Below, piece after piece: positions 7,580 through 14,964 of a DNA stretch of 28,018 nt; within the stretch, counting starts at the first letter, position 1, and each line of letters opens with the position of its first letter. The translations under genes and the position numbers were made by a program. Under the pieces are notes generated by a model that was not told the DNA's origin, did no database searches, and worked only from the letters and a program-made list of their open reading frames with translations. Source of the stretch: a bacterium UBP6_UBA1196 (lineage in GTDB: Bacteria > UBP6 > UBA1177); assembly GCA_002310035.1 (NCBI GenBank), contig DBYC01000009.1:273-28290 (forward strand), written 5' to 3'.

Positions 7580-8221
7580 ATGGAAAAAATCAAAATCAGC
7601 AATCTTTTGGATCTAACGCAAACTGAATTTGCCGACATTTTCGATGGATTCGAATATCCGCACGAAATCCTGCCGCTGATCAAAGACTACATTTTGAAAA
7701 AAGGACCGACTCTCGGCAGTAATTACAAAATGATAAAAGAAAATGTATGGGTCGGCGCCGGAACGGAAATCGCCGAAACAGCTTTTATCAAAGGCCCGGC
7801 AATAATCGGCCGCAATGTTGAGATCAGACACTGTGCGTTCATCCGCGGAAATGCAGTAATCGGCGACAATTCCGTCATCGGAAACTCGACCGAAATCAAG
7901 AACAGTTTGCTTTTCAACAAAGTCCAGACTCCGCATTTCAACTATGTCGGCGATTCGGTTCTTGGCTTTCACGCCCACATCGGTGCCGGTGTTATTCTTT
8001 CAAATGTCAGATCGATTCCCGGCAATGTAAAAATTCACTGCGACGGCGAAACAATAGAGACAGGACTGCGCAAATTTTCGGCGATTCTTGGTGACAATGC
8101 AGAAATAGGATGCAACTCTGTACTTAATCCAGGCACGATAATCGGAAGAAATGCAATAGTTTACCCGCTTTCGAATGTCCGTGGATTCATTCCTGAAAAT
8201 TCAATTTACAAAGGAAGATAA
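7580..8221 (+). CDS. Left-handed beta-helix (GlmU C-terminal-like) protein
   Basis: The 213-residue product is a hexapeptide-repeat protein. From about residue 50 onward it repeats the I-G-x-x-x-x pattern that forms a left-handed beta-helix: VWVGAGTEI, PAIIGRNVEI, NAVIGDNSVIGNSTEI, then AHIGAGVILSNV, ILGDNAEIGCNSV and PGTIIGRNAIVYP. The segment KNSLLFNKVQTPHFNYVGDS is characteristic of GlmU-C or G1P-thymidylyltransferase-like acyltransferase domains. The N-terminal 50 residues are a helical cap, not a nucleotidyltransferase domain, so it lacks the uridylyltransferase half of GlmU. It is likely an acyl or acetyl transferase acting on a nucleotide sugar, or a homotrimeric scaffold. GGTGG lies just before the ATG. 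It sits within the maf operon. Confidence 0.85.
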   Translation: MEKIKISNLLDLTQTEFADIFDGFEYPHEILPLIKDYILKKGPTLGSNYKMIKENVWVGAGTEIAETAFIKGPAIIGRNVEIRHCAFIRGNAVIGDNSVIGNSTEIKNSLLFNKVQTPHFNYVGDSVLGFHAHIGAGVILSNVRSIPGNVKIHCDGETIETGLRKFSAILGDNAEIGCNSVLNPGTIIGRNAIVYPLSNVRGFIPENSIYKGR

Positions 8222-8224
8222 ACA

Positions 8225-8260
8225 ATGCCAGTTTTTTATGTTTTGGAGGTCAAAAAATGA
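8225..8260 (+). CDS. Possible 11-codon leader ORF before the peptidase gene
   Basis: An ATG at 8225 opens an 11-codon frame, MPVFYVLEVKK, whose TGA overlaps the ATG of the prolyl oligopeptidase gene in an ATGA arrangement. A GGAAG sequence at 8213-8217 sits seven bases upstream. The peptidase gene also has its own GGAGG inside this frame at 8244-8248. It could be a coupling peptide or plain chance. The frame and overlap are visible; expression is unproven. Confidence 0.25.
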   Translation: MPVFYVLEVKK

Positions 8261-10416
8261 AAAAACTTTCCGTTGTCACATTAATTTTACTAATGATTTT
8301 TATCGGTTGCACTAAAACCAAAAAAGAGGATGAAAGCCCTGTGAAGCAGGACGAAAAGGCCATGAAGGAACAGACTCAGCCTGAACAAGCGGTGAAAACT
8401 GTTTGGAACTATCCCGAAACTAAGCGTGAACTCGTAACAGATGACTATTTCGGAACGAAAGTCGAAGATTATTACCGTCACCTTGAAAACAACGATGCCG
8501 AAGATGTCCAGAAGTGGACTGCGGCGCAGAACGAACTTACCGAAAAGACGATTTTTTCGTGGGCGCAGACTCCGAAAATCGAGAAAAGGCTCGGCGAAGT
8601 GTGGAATTACGACAAGATGATGCTTCCGATCAAACGCGGCGGTAAACTTTTCTACCGCTACCAGACAGGCCTGCAGAATCAGCCGGTTTTGATGATGCAG
8701 CTTCCCGACGGAACGAAAAAAGAGCTCGTCAACCCGAACACGATCGATAAAAACGGAACGACAGCTATGGACTGGTGGTATGTTTCGCCGAACGGCAAAT
8801 ATATCGCGGCAGGACTCAGCGAAAACGGCTCGGAACAGTCTGTTCTTCACCTTTTTGACACCGATTCGGGGGCTGAAGCCGACAAACCGATCGACGGATG
8901 CCGCTATGCAAGCGTAGGATGGCTTCCAGACGAAAGCGGTTTTTACTACACGAGAAAGCTCGACGGAAACCACGAAGGCGAAATCGACACCGAACAGAGC
9001 GTCCGCTTCCACAAAATCGGTGAAGATGCAGAAAAAGACGAGATCATCGCGAAAAGCTCGATAAAAGAGGCGATCCTCGTCAGTTCGCTTGATGAAAAAG
9101 GGCTCTGGCTCCTTCTCACCGAATACCAGGGATCGAGCGGAAAAGCGAAACTCGCGGTTTACAACACGCAGACAAAAGAAACCAAAAAAATCGTTGACAA
9201 CTACGAAAATATCTACGAGGGCGAGGCTTACGGCGGCTACCTTTTCCTGAAAACCGACAAGGACAACGCACTCAACTGGAAAATCGAGCGCGTCAACTGC
9301 GAAACTCTCGAATGGCAGACGGTCGTTGCAGAGCACGAAAAAGACGTTATCGAACTGTTCGCGGTTTCAAAAGGGCGCATCGTCGTTTCCAAAATGCACG
9401 ATGTCGCAAGTAAGCTCGCGATTTACGACCTTGACGGCAAGAACGAGCGTGAAATTCCCCTTCCCGCTTTAGGAAGCGCTGAATTTATGGCTGATTCTGC
9501 GAACGATGAAATTTATGTCTCATTCTCCTCGTTCGCATTCCCGCCGGCAATATATGAATATACCGAAGCAAACGGAATGAAGCAGCTCTGGAAAGCAGAA
9601 GTTCCTGTAAACACTGAAGATATCGTTACAGAGCAGGTTTTCTACACTTCGAAAGACGGCACGAAAATCCCGATGTTCATAATTTACAAAAAAGGATTGG
9701 AAAAGAACGGCAAAAACCACACTTTCCTACGTGGTTACGGCGGTTTCAACGTCAACTATCCGATGTATTTCTCGGCTGTCAATGCAGTCTGGATCGAAAC
9801 AGGCGGCATCATGGCGATTGCAAACATCCGCGGCGGCGGCGAATACGGCGAAAAGTGGCACAGAGCGGGAATGCTCGACAAGAAACAGAATACTTTCGAC
9901 GATTTCGCATATGCGATGAAGTATCTTGCCGAAAACAAATACACGAATCCTGAAAAACTCGCTATCTGGGGCGGCAGCAACGGCGGACTTCTGACGGGCG
10001 CAATGGTTACGCAGTTCGGAAACCTCTTCAAAGCAGCGGTTGTTGCAGTTCCCCTGCTTGACATGCTCCGTTTCCACAAATTCCTCATCGGAAGATACTG
10101 GGTCAGCGAATACGGCTCAAGCGATGACAAAGCGCAGTTTGAGTACATCCTCAAATATTCGCCTTACCAGAACATCAAAAAAGACGGCAAATTCCCGGCA
10201 GTCCTTCTCACCGCAGGCGAACACGATTCACGCGTTCATCCGATGCACGCAAAGAAGATGGCGGCTGCACTCCAGTACGAAAACAAATCCAACAATCCGA
10301 TATTCCTCTGGGTCGAGACCAAAGCAGGCCACGGCCAGGGCAAATCAACGCAGGCAAGGATCAAAGAATCTGCGATGGAAATCGGATTTTTCCTTAAAAT
10401 GTTAGGCGTTGAATAA
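8257..10416 (+). CDS. Prolyl oligopeptidase family serine peptidase, lipoprotein
   Basis: This 719-residue S9A-type peptidase has a seven-bladed propeller region (about 115-450) and a C-terminal alpha/beta hydrolase domain. The catalytic triad is readable: Ser574 in GGSNGG, Asp657 in AGEHDSRV and His692 in KAGHGQG. The oxyanion and family motifs RGYGGFNVNYP (about 492-502) and NIRGGGEYGEKWH (about 523-535) are intact. Unlike most family members, it begins with a lipoprotein signal (FIGC, Cys18) and a Lys/Glu-rich tether, so it should sit on the inner face or the surface of the envelope. Typical substrates are short proline-containing peptides. GGAGG at 8244-8248 supports this start. It is the last gene of the maf run and meets the serpin gene tail to tail. 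Confidence 0.93.
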   Translation: MKKLSVVTLILLMIFIGCTKTKKEDESPVKQDEKAMKEQTQPEQAVKTVWNYPETKRELVTDDYFGTKVEDYYRHLENNDAEDVQKWTAAQNELTEKTIFSWAQTPKIEKRLGEVWNYDKMMLPIKRGGKLFYRYQTGLQNQPVLMMQLPDGTKKELVNPNTIDKNGTTAMDWWYVSPNGKYIAAGLSENGSEQSVLHLFDTDSGAEADKPIDGCRYASVGWLPDESGFYYTRKLDGNHEGEIDTEQSVRFHKIGEDAEKDEIIAKSSIKEAILVSSLDEKGLWLLLTEYQGSSGKAKLAVYNTQTKETKKIVDNYENIYEGEAYGGYLFLKTDKDNALNWKIERVNCETLEWQTVVAEHEKDVIELFAVSKGRIVVSKMHDVASKLAIYDLDGKNEREIPLPALGSAEFMADSANDEIYVSFSSFAFPPAIYEYTEANGMKQLWKAEVPVNTEDIVTEQVFYTSKDGTKIPMFIIYKKGLEKNGKNHTFLRGYGGFNVNYPMYFSAVNAVWIETGGIMAIANIRGGGEYGEKWHRAGMLDKKQNTFDDFAYAMKYLAENKYTNPEKLAIWGGSNGGLLTGAMVTQFGNLFKAAVVAVPLLDMLRFHKFLIGRYWVSEYGSSDDKAQFEYILKYSPYQNIKKDGKFPAVLLTAGEHDSRVHPMHAKKMAAALQYENKSNNPIFLWVETKAGHGQGKSTQARIKESAMEIGFFLKMLGVE

Positions 10417-10545
10417 AATCTCTGAATAAAATCAATCAATTAACCGTAGAGACGTTTCCTGAAACGTCTCTTTCAAAGAACCTCGGTTTTCATTTGTGAG
10501 ACGTGTCAGGTCACGTCTCTTCTTTGAAATGATTAAATTGAACAT
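10417..10545. repeat. Two related palindromes in a convergent gap (REP/BIME-like) and likely bidirectional terminator
   Basis: Palindrome 1 pairs AGAGACGTTT (10448-10457) with AAACGTCTCT (10462-10471). Palindrome 2 pairs GAGACGTG (10498-10505) with CACGTCTC (10512-10519). Read on the minus strand, palindrome 2 is GAGACGT, two changed bases, CCTGA, one changed base and ACGTCTC, so the two are head-to-head copies of one 22-nt unit with a constant CCTGA centre. Outside palindrome 2 lies a further perfect 10-bp inverted pair, TTTCAAAGAA (10471-10480) and TTCTTTGAAA (10520-10529). The peptidase stop codon is also part of a 13-nt duplication (TGAATAAAATC at 10410 and 10423). Termination for both convergent genes is the minimal role. 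Confidence 0.75.
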
Positions 10546-12015
10546 TTATTTATATTCAGGTTTTTCGACCTTGCCCATGAAGAGGATCGAGCCGTTTCTC
10601 TCATCTCTGATGATGAAAAAGAAAGGTCTTCTGCCGTAAAAACCGGGGAAATTTTCACCGCCTGCCATATCTGCACCGACATCAGTGACCGCTGCCGCTT
10701 CAGTTCCATCTTCGTTTACATCGATGTGGGTTTTGTGAGTGATTTCGGAAACATAGAGTGCGGGAGCAGCTGCCGACATGCCGCCAGCATCAAAAACCTT
10801 CTCAAGTCCCAGAGATTTAAAAATCTCAGAAAGAGACTTTTCATACTCAAACTTGAACTTTGGAAGATGAAGTTTGTAATAGCCGCGTGTCATTGACGGC
10901 AGATATTCGGCAAAACCTTTTTCGACAAAATTGCTGATGATTTCGTCAACTGTCATGACCTCGTCGTTCGGAGTATCGAAATCAGGATTCGAGACATACG
11001 CATAAAATGCAAAGGCACCTCTGCCGTACGGGATCTTGACGCCGGCAACATTTTGACCGGCAATGACATAGTCTCCGTATTTTACCTCGTCCGGATTTTC
11101 ATAATTCTTAAAACTCATGTAATCGGCTGTGGTTTCCGTTCCGTCTGACATGAAGAACTTGTCGGTAAAAGTCGTCTCTTTGTCAAATGCCTTGCTCCAT
11201 GCAGCCTTGAAGTAAATTGCGTTAATGAGGTGCATAACAGTTAGCGGATCGATAGATTTGATGATTTTGTCGATTTTGCCGTGCGTCTTTTCCGCGACCC
11301 ATGAATTGATAAGCCCTACCGTTTCAGCATCACCGAAATCAGCCGTAAAAAGCTCGGAATTATAGCTTTCCGTGAGAACGGTGACGAACTCCTCCCTAAC
11401 ATCCTCGGAAATACTTTCGTCGAGCCAGATCGAGTTTGCAATTTCAAGAACAAGATCCTTGTCTGCCGAAACAAGGCTGGCGATGAGCTCTTCGAACTGT
11501 TCGTTTACAGCTGGAAGTTCCATTTCGCCGTAGCCGAGAACTTCCTTCATTTCGGCAAGTGCTTCGTTTTCAGTTCCGTTTGCCGTCATCGCCATAGCTA
11601 TTGAAATCGAAAGCGGTGAAATCATAATGTTTTCTTTCTGGCCGATTGCGAGCTTTTCAAAAATATTGAGTCCGAGCCTTGTGTTCGCCCCGACAATTTC
11701 TTCTGAAACGGCATCCGCATGTGCATCAGCAAGCGAGTAAGCCTGGATCAGTGCAGGATCTTCAGGTTCGTCGGTGTCAGTCGGATCAGTTGCATCACTG
11801 TCATCCGACTCTGCCGGATCGCTGTCACCGGGCTCCGTTGTGTCACCTGTATCCTCAGGCTCTGTTGTATCGCCCGTATCGGTGTCGCCTGTATCGACCG
11901 AAGTATCGCCAGTGTCGGAATCGTCATTTTGGTTGTCGTTTTTTGAATCGCCGCCGCATGATGCGACAAAAATCAAAGCGGCAGACAGTACGAAAACTGC
12001 AAAAAATTTCTTCAT
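10546..12015 (-). CDS. Serpin-family lipoprotein (protease inhibitor)
   Basis: I start at the ATG at 12015, six bases after GGAG; earlier in-frame ATGs at 12081 and 12027 lie before that site or overlap it. The 489-residue protein has a lipoprotein signal with VASC (Cys20), an acidic Asp/Thr/Gly/Pro linker (21-87) and a full serpin domain. Serpin hallmarks visible are NIMISPLSISIAMAMTANGT, LINAIYFKAAW and the C-terminal ILFMGKVEKP. The reactive-loop hinge GTEAAAVT starts at Gly437 with small residues at P14-P8, as in inhibitory serpins; aligning it to alpha-1-antitrypsin places the scissile bond near Met450-Ala451-Gly452. By family it traps serine or cysteine proteases by covalent suicide inhibition. 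The tether suggests protection of the cell surface from outside or own proteases. It has its own promoter. Confidence 0.93.
   Translation of the reverse strand: MKKFFAVFVLSAALIFVASCGGDSKNDNQNDDSDTGDTSVDTGDTDTGDTTEPEDTGDTTEPGDSDPAESDDSDATDPTDTDEPEDPALIQAYSLADAHADAVSEEIVGANTRLGLNIFEKLAIGQKENIMISPLSISIAMAMTANGTENEALAEMKEVLGYGEMELPAVNEQFEELIASLVSADKDLVLEIANSIWLDESISEDVREEFVTVLTESYNSELFTADFGDAETVGLINSWVAEKTHGKIDKIIKSIDPLTVMHLINAIYFKAAWSKAFDKETTFTDKFFMSDGTETTADYMSFKNYENPDEVKYGDYVIAGQNVAGVKIPYGRGAFAFYAYVSNPDFDTPNDEVMTVDEIISNFVEKGFAEYLPSMTRGYYKLHLPKFKFEYEKSLSEIFKSLGLEKVFDAGGMSAAAPALYVSEITHKTHIDVNEDGTEAAAVTDVGADMAGGENFPGFYGRRPFFFIIRDERNGSILFMGKVEKPEYK
11765..11920 (-). repeat. Low-complexity Asp/Thr/Gly linker coding repeat
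   Basis: Within the serpin gene, codons for about residues 33-85 repeat the motif D-T-G-D-T and related EP/SD units. The DNA is an imperfect GACACnGG(C/T)GA repeat on the minus strand. Such tracts change length easily by slipped-strand replication, so the tether length may vary between strains. Confidence 0.7.
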
Positions 12016-12052
12016 TTTTTTCTCCATGACAAACCTCGGATAAAAACACGTT

Positions 12053-12081
12053 ATTTTAACTACTTTCGCGAAAAAAAGCAA
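12053..12081 (-). promoter_or_regulatory. Sigma70-like promoter of the serpin gene
   Basis: On the minus strand TTGCTT (12076-12081) and TAAAAT (12053-12058) are separated by exactly 17 nt. The spacer contains the 10-bp palindrome TTTCGCGAAA (12064-12073), which could bind a repressor but may be chance. The region 12082-12169 above it holds nothing else I can support. Confidence 0.6.
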
Positions 12082-12169
12082 TCTTTAGGTCAGGATCAAG
12101 GAATCAAAACGGTTCCCGCAAAGGAAACAAATCTAAAAAGATTTTAATGGAAAATAGTGGATTTTTTGT

Positions 12170-13648
12170 TTAGTACGGGCATCTCGGATCGTTTGTATCC
12201 GTATCGCTGCAGTCAGCTTTTACCTGTTGCAGGCAAGTGCTTGAATCCCAACCGGTAGCTCCGTTTTCATCAGAACAAGATTCGATCCATTTGCGGTAGC
12301 CTGCCGTATCGCCCTTTCCGACATAACTTCCCCAGCTTTCGCATGTTTCCATGCAGGCAATTTTTTCATCGGTGTTTTCCGCGTTGCTCTTCGGATAACC
12401 GCCGCATTCCTGCTCAATGCACTTCTGGACTTCGGCGCAGCTGCAGAATTTGTAGCACTGGCCTACTTCGAATGTGGTGCAGTTTGTGCCGCAGTAAGCG
12501 AATCCGTGTTCTGCTTCATATAACGCTTCACCTTTTTCGTCCTTGATTTCTCCGCAGTCTATAATTCCGGCATCTTCGGTTTTACTGTCACAGATTTCAT
12601 ACTGGTCGACTTTGCCGTTTCCGCATGTAAGGTGTGTCTTGCAGGCATCTGTCTGTTGTTTGCAATTTTCATTAAGGCAGTCTTCGGTAAGAATCGGGCA
12701 TTTGCTGTCGGCGCAAGCTCTCAAAGTCTCATAATTGCTTTTTGCATCTCTCCATGTCGATTTTGCCAGACATGCCTCATCGCATTCCGAATTGTCGCAT
12801 TGCATCGTGCATTCGAGAATCTGGTAGCAGGTGGGCTCGTTTATATCTATGCATGAGTAGGTGTCCCAGCCTGTACACGAAGCATTGCAGACAGCTTCGT
12901 TTGCAGGATGGTACTCTTTATCGGCCGTGTTCAGTTCCTGACAGGGTTTGGTTTCCTGCTTTTCACATATCTCGTTGAATTCGGGCTCGATTTTGCCGTT
13001 TCCACATCTCTGTCCCGGATAGCAGTTGTAATAAGCATCGGAGCAGTTCTGTTTCAGGCACTCATTGTCGGAAATTCCGCTGCATGCAGAAGCACACTGT
13101 TCGAGTGCTTCATATTTCTCGAGGCCTTCCGCGGTTCCGGCATTCTTGCATTCTTCGACACATGAACTGTTGGTACCGCATTTCTGTATGCAGTCGACAA
13201 GCATACCGCACGGCTTGTTCTTTCCTGTGGTTGAAGTTGCACATTCTTTGTCGACATCCCAGCCGTTGCAGTATCTGGTACACGGAGCTTCGCCGCTGAT
13301 AAAATCACTGTTGAGATCGGAACAAAGCATAACTTCACCCTGCTCGCAAATCTCGCCGTCGTCTTTCTGAAAATTCCCGCATTTGTCCGAAGGATCACGC
13401 GGCACACATCTGCCTGTATCTTCGAAGTCAGAACAGTCAGATTTACATTTTGCAAATCCGTCAGGCCAGAAATGGCCGGCTTTCCAGCATGGTGTGTCAC
13501 CGTCGCAAACCTCGCCGCTGTCAATCTTGCCGTTGCCGCATTTAGACTCTTTAACAGCTTCGGGCAGAGAGTTCGAGTCTGAACTGCCGCACGAAACAAG
13601 CGGCACAATACAAAAAGCAAAAATCAAAGCACATACAATTTTTTTCAT
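12170..13648 (-). CDS. Modular cysteine-rich lipoprotein with CGNGK repeats
   Basis: This 492-residue protein has a lipoprotein signal ending LVSC (Cys20) and then a chain of disulfide-type modules. Type A starts with CGNGK or CGNFQK (at Cys37, 90, 215 and 342), runs about 45-57 residues with six cysteines, and matches the Myxococcus cysteine-rich (DUF4215-like) repeat. Type B (about 147-209, 274-336 and 402-480) has a CxxxxxCxxxC...C...C pattern with an internal helix around YEALEQC or YETLRAC. The order is A-A-B-A-B-A-B. The many paired cysteines predict a rigid extracellular or surface protein. Binding partner and role are unknown. AGGAG precedes the ATG at 13648. It is upstream of, and codirectional with, the serpin gene, but each has its own promoter. 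Confidence 0.85.
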   Translation of the reverse strand: MKKIVCALIFAFCIVPLVSCGSSDSNSLPEAVKESKCGNGKIDSGEVCDGDTPCWKAGHFWPDGFAKCKSDCSDFEDTGRCVPRDPSDKCGNFQKDDGEICEQGEVMLCSDLNSDFISGEAPCTRYCNGWDVDKECATSTTGKNKPCGMLVDCIQKCGTNSSCVEECKNAGTAEGLEKYEALEQCASACSGISDNECLKQNCSDAYYNCYPGQRCGNGKIEPEFNEICEKQETKPCQELNTADKEYHPANEAVCNASCTGWDTYSCIDINEPTCYQILECTMQCDNSECDEACLAKSTWRDAKSNYETLRACADSKCPILTEDCLNENCKQQTDACKTHLTCGNGKVDQYEICDSKTEDAGIIDCGEIKDEKGEALYEAEHGFAYCGTNCTTFEVGQCYKFCSCAEVQKCIEQECGGYPKSNAENTDEKIACMETCESWGSYVGKGDTAGYRKWIESCSDENGATGWDSSTCLQQVKADCSDTDTNDPRCPY

Positions 13649-13684
13649 CGAAAAACTCCTTTGTTAAAAGAATTAAAACGCACT

Positions 13685-13712
13685 ATTCTAAAGAAAAAAT
13701 AGAAAAAGGCAA
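13685..13712 (-). promoter_or_regulatory. Sigma70-like promoter of the cysteine-rich lipoprotein gene
   Basis: On the minus strand TTGCCT (13707-13712) and TAGAAT (13685-13690) are separated by 16 nt, about 37 nt before the ATG. The octamer-repeat tract lies immediately upstream. Confidence 0.5.
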
Positions 13713-13716
13713 ATTA

Positions 13717-13824
13717 CCGCCGCCAAAGCCATCGTTACGACGAAACGGCGTGACGACGTTACGAAATCGCCGCCTCGAAATATCGAAATGTCGAATTTTC
13801 GAAATATCGACAAGATTTGCGGCG
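13717..13824. repeat. Degenerate octamer-repeat tract
   Basis: The gap between two codirectional genes is not random. Four consecutive octamers of the form CGNNACGR fill 13733-13764. Five consecutive octamers based on TCGAAATN fill 13775-13814, with the last one degenerate; the 12-mer TCGAAATATCGA recurs at 13775 and 13799. The tract is flanked by near-complementary GC-rich ends, CGCCGCCAAA (13718-13727) and TTTGCGGCG (13816-13824), with a further CGCCGCC at 13768-13774. It contains no usable ORF. It sits directly upstream of the cysteine-rich gene's promoter. Confidence 0.7.
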
Positions 13825-13830
13825 AAAAAA

Positions 13831-14955
13831 TCAATACATTTTCCGGACTTCGATCCCTTTAAGATAGAACTTCAGGATTTCGTAGTGGTTTTTCCCGAGT
13901 TTGGCCATTCCCGCCATTCCCCACTGGCAGACGCCGACACCGTGCCCGGCACCTTTGCCCGAAAAAACAAAGGTGTCGCCGCTTTTTGAAACGGTGAAAT
14001 CGTTTGACCATATTACCGAAAAGCCTACAAGTTCCCTGAATTTGTTGACAGGTATCTTTTTTCCGTCGACGACGACCGATTCCACACGCGTTTTTCCGCG
14101 GACGGTTTTGATCGATTTCACAGACTTTGAACCGAGTTTTTTCGCGATTTCTGATGCCTTCAGCTTTCTCGTCCAGCGGTAAAGCGAAGATTTCGTGCAG
14201 TAAGGACACGAAAGCTGCTGGAGATGAGGCTCGTCCATTTTCCAGATTTCGGCAGAGCTTGAAACCGTTCCGCCGCATGTGGAATGAAAGTATATTTTCG
14301 CGGGGTTGTTACCGAGCGTTATGATTTCCCCTTTCGTCTCGTTTACGGCCTGCGCGGACGAGACATCCTCTTTGCCGAGACCGTCGTAAACCTGATCCAG
14401 AACGGTCGGCGCAAGGTCGAAATATGCGCTTCTCGGATTGAACATTTTCTGATATACCGCGAAAGTTCTCGCTAAAACAGCCTGCGTTTTCTTCGCTTCA
14501 AGCGGCCACGACGGAATAGACTCCTTGTTGATGACCCCTTTGACATAATCTTCGATATCGAGCTTGTTCACGACGATCAGCTTTGCGTTTTTGAGGTAAA
14601 CTTCTATTTCGCCGCGGAACATCCTGCCGCCTACTTTCAGCGGAATGAGCTCTGAGGTGAATTTTATCATCTCTTCCTTGAAAACTCTGCCGCCGACCCT
14701 GATTCCGCCTGAATCCGCAGAAACAGTCACACCGCCCTGAATTTCCCCGACAATATGCTCTTTTTTGTCGGAAATACTGGCATCGCCTTCAAGTGAAAAC
14801 GACGAGATATCCGTTTTGATTCCGATCCTTAAAAAATGGGTAAAACCGTTCGACAGACCGTCGCCGTCAAGCATTTCGTCAATATCAAATGCATAAATTT
14901 GGAAAAAGAATATGAAAAAAATGAATAAAAACGGAAACTTTTTAAAAAAATTCAT
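13831..14955 (-). CDS. SpoIID/LytB-domain peptidoglycan lytic transglycosylase, exported
   Basis: The 374-residue product has a strongly hydrophobic Phe/Ile-rich signal peptide (about 1-22). SpoIID domain motifs in order are LDIEDYVKGVINKESIPSWP with the predicted catalytic Glu145, AKKTQAVLARTFAV (about 154-167), YFHSTCGGTVSSS (about 222-234), CPYC (250-253) and the C-terminal GKGAGHGVGVCQWGM (333-347). The family cleaves denuded glycan strands lacking stem peptides; His224, Cys227 and the CPYC pair may bind metal. In sporulating Firmicutes the founder acts in engulfment, but the domain is widespread in non-sporulating Gram-negatives. The gene starts 9 nt after the nifU stop with no strong ribosome site, so it likely depends on coupling to the Fe-S genes. 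Confidence 0.88.
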   Translation of the reverse strand: MNFFKKFPFLFIFFIFFFQIYAFDIDEMLDGDGLSNGFTHFLRIGIKTDISSFSLEGDASISDKKEHIVGEIQGGVTVSADSGGIRVGGRVFKEEMIKFTSELIPLKVGGRMFRGEIEVYLKNAKLIVVNKLDIEDYVKGVINKESIPSWPLEAKKTQAVLARTFAVYQKMFNPRSAYFDLAPTVLDQVYDGLGKEDVSSAQAVNETKGEIITLGNNPAKIYFHSTCGGTVSSSAEIWKMDEPHLQQLSCPYCTKSSLYRWTRKLKASEIAKKLGSKSVKSIKTVRGKTRVESVVVDGKKIPVNKFRELVGFSVIWSNDFTVSKSGDTFVFSGKGAGHGVGVCQWGMAGMAKLGKNHYEILKFYLKGIEVRKMY

Positions 14956-14964
14956 CTATTGAGC

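Noticed and set aside
8290..9336. 348-codon minus-strand frame opposite the prolyl oligopeptidase
   Set aside because: Same reasoning: the plus-strand gene has a full catalytic triad and this frame is Phe/Val/Arg-rich without motifs.
12064..12073. TTTCGCGAAA as a shared operator, also resembling the dyad near 23118-23181
   Set aside because: TTCGCGA also occurs inside coding sequence (for example near 6834 and 20144), so the match between promoters may be base composition. It is noted in the feature entries only.
12126..12150. AAATCT/AGATTT hairpin after the cysteine-rich gene as a terminator
   Set aside because: The stem is weak with one G-C pair and the following bases are not a T run.
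13733..13814. CRISPR array
   Set aside because: Units are 8 nt with no unique spacers and no cas genes are nearby.
13831..14955. SpoIID as evidence of sporulation
   Set aside because: No other sporulation gene is present and the domain is common in non-sporulating bacteria.
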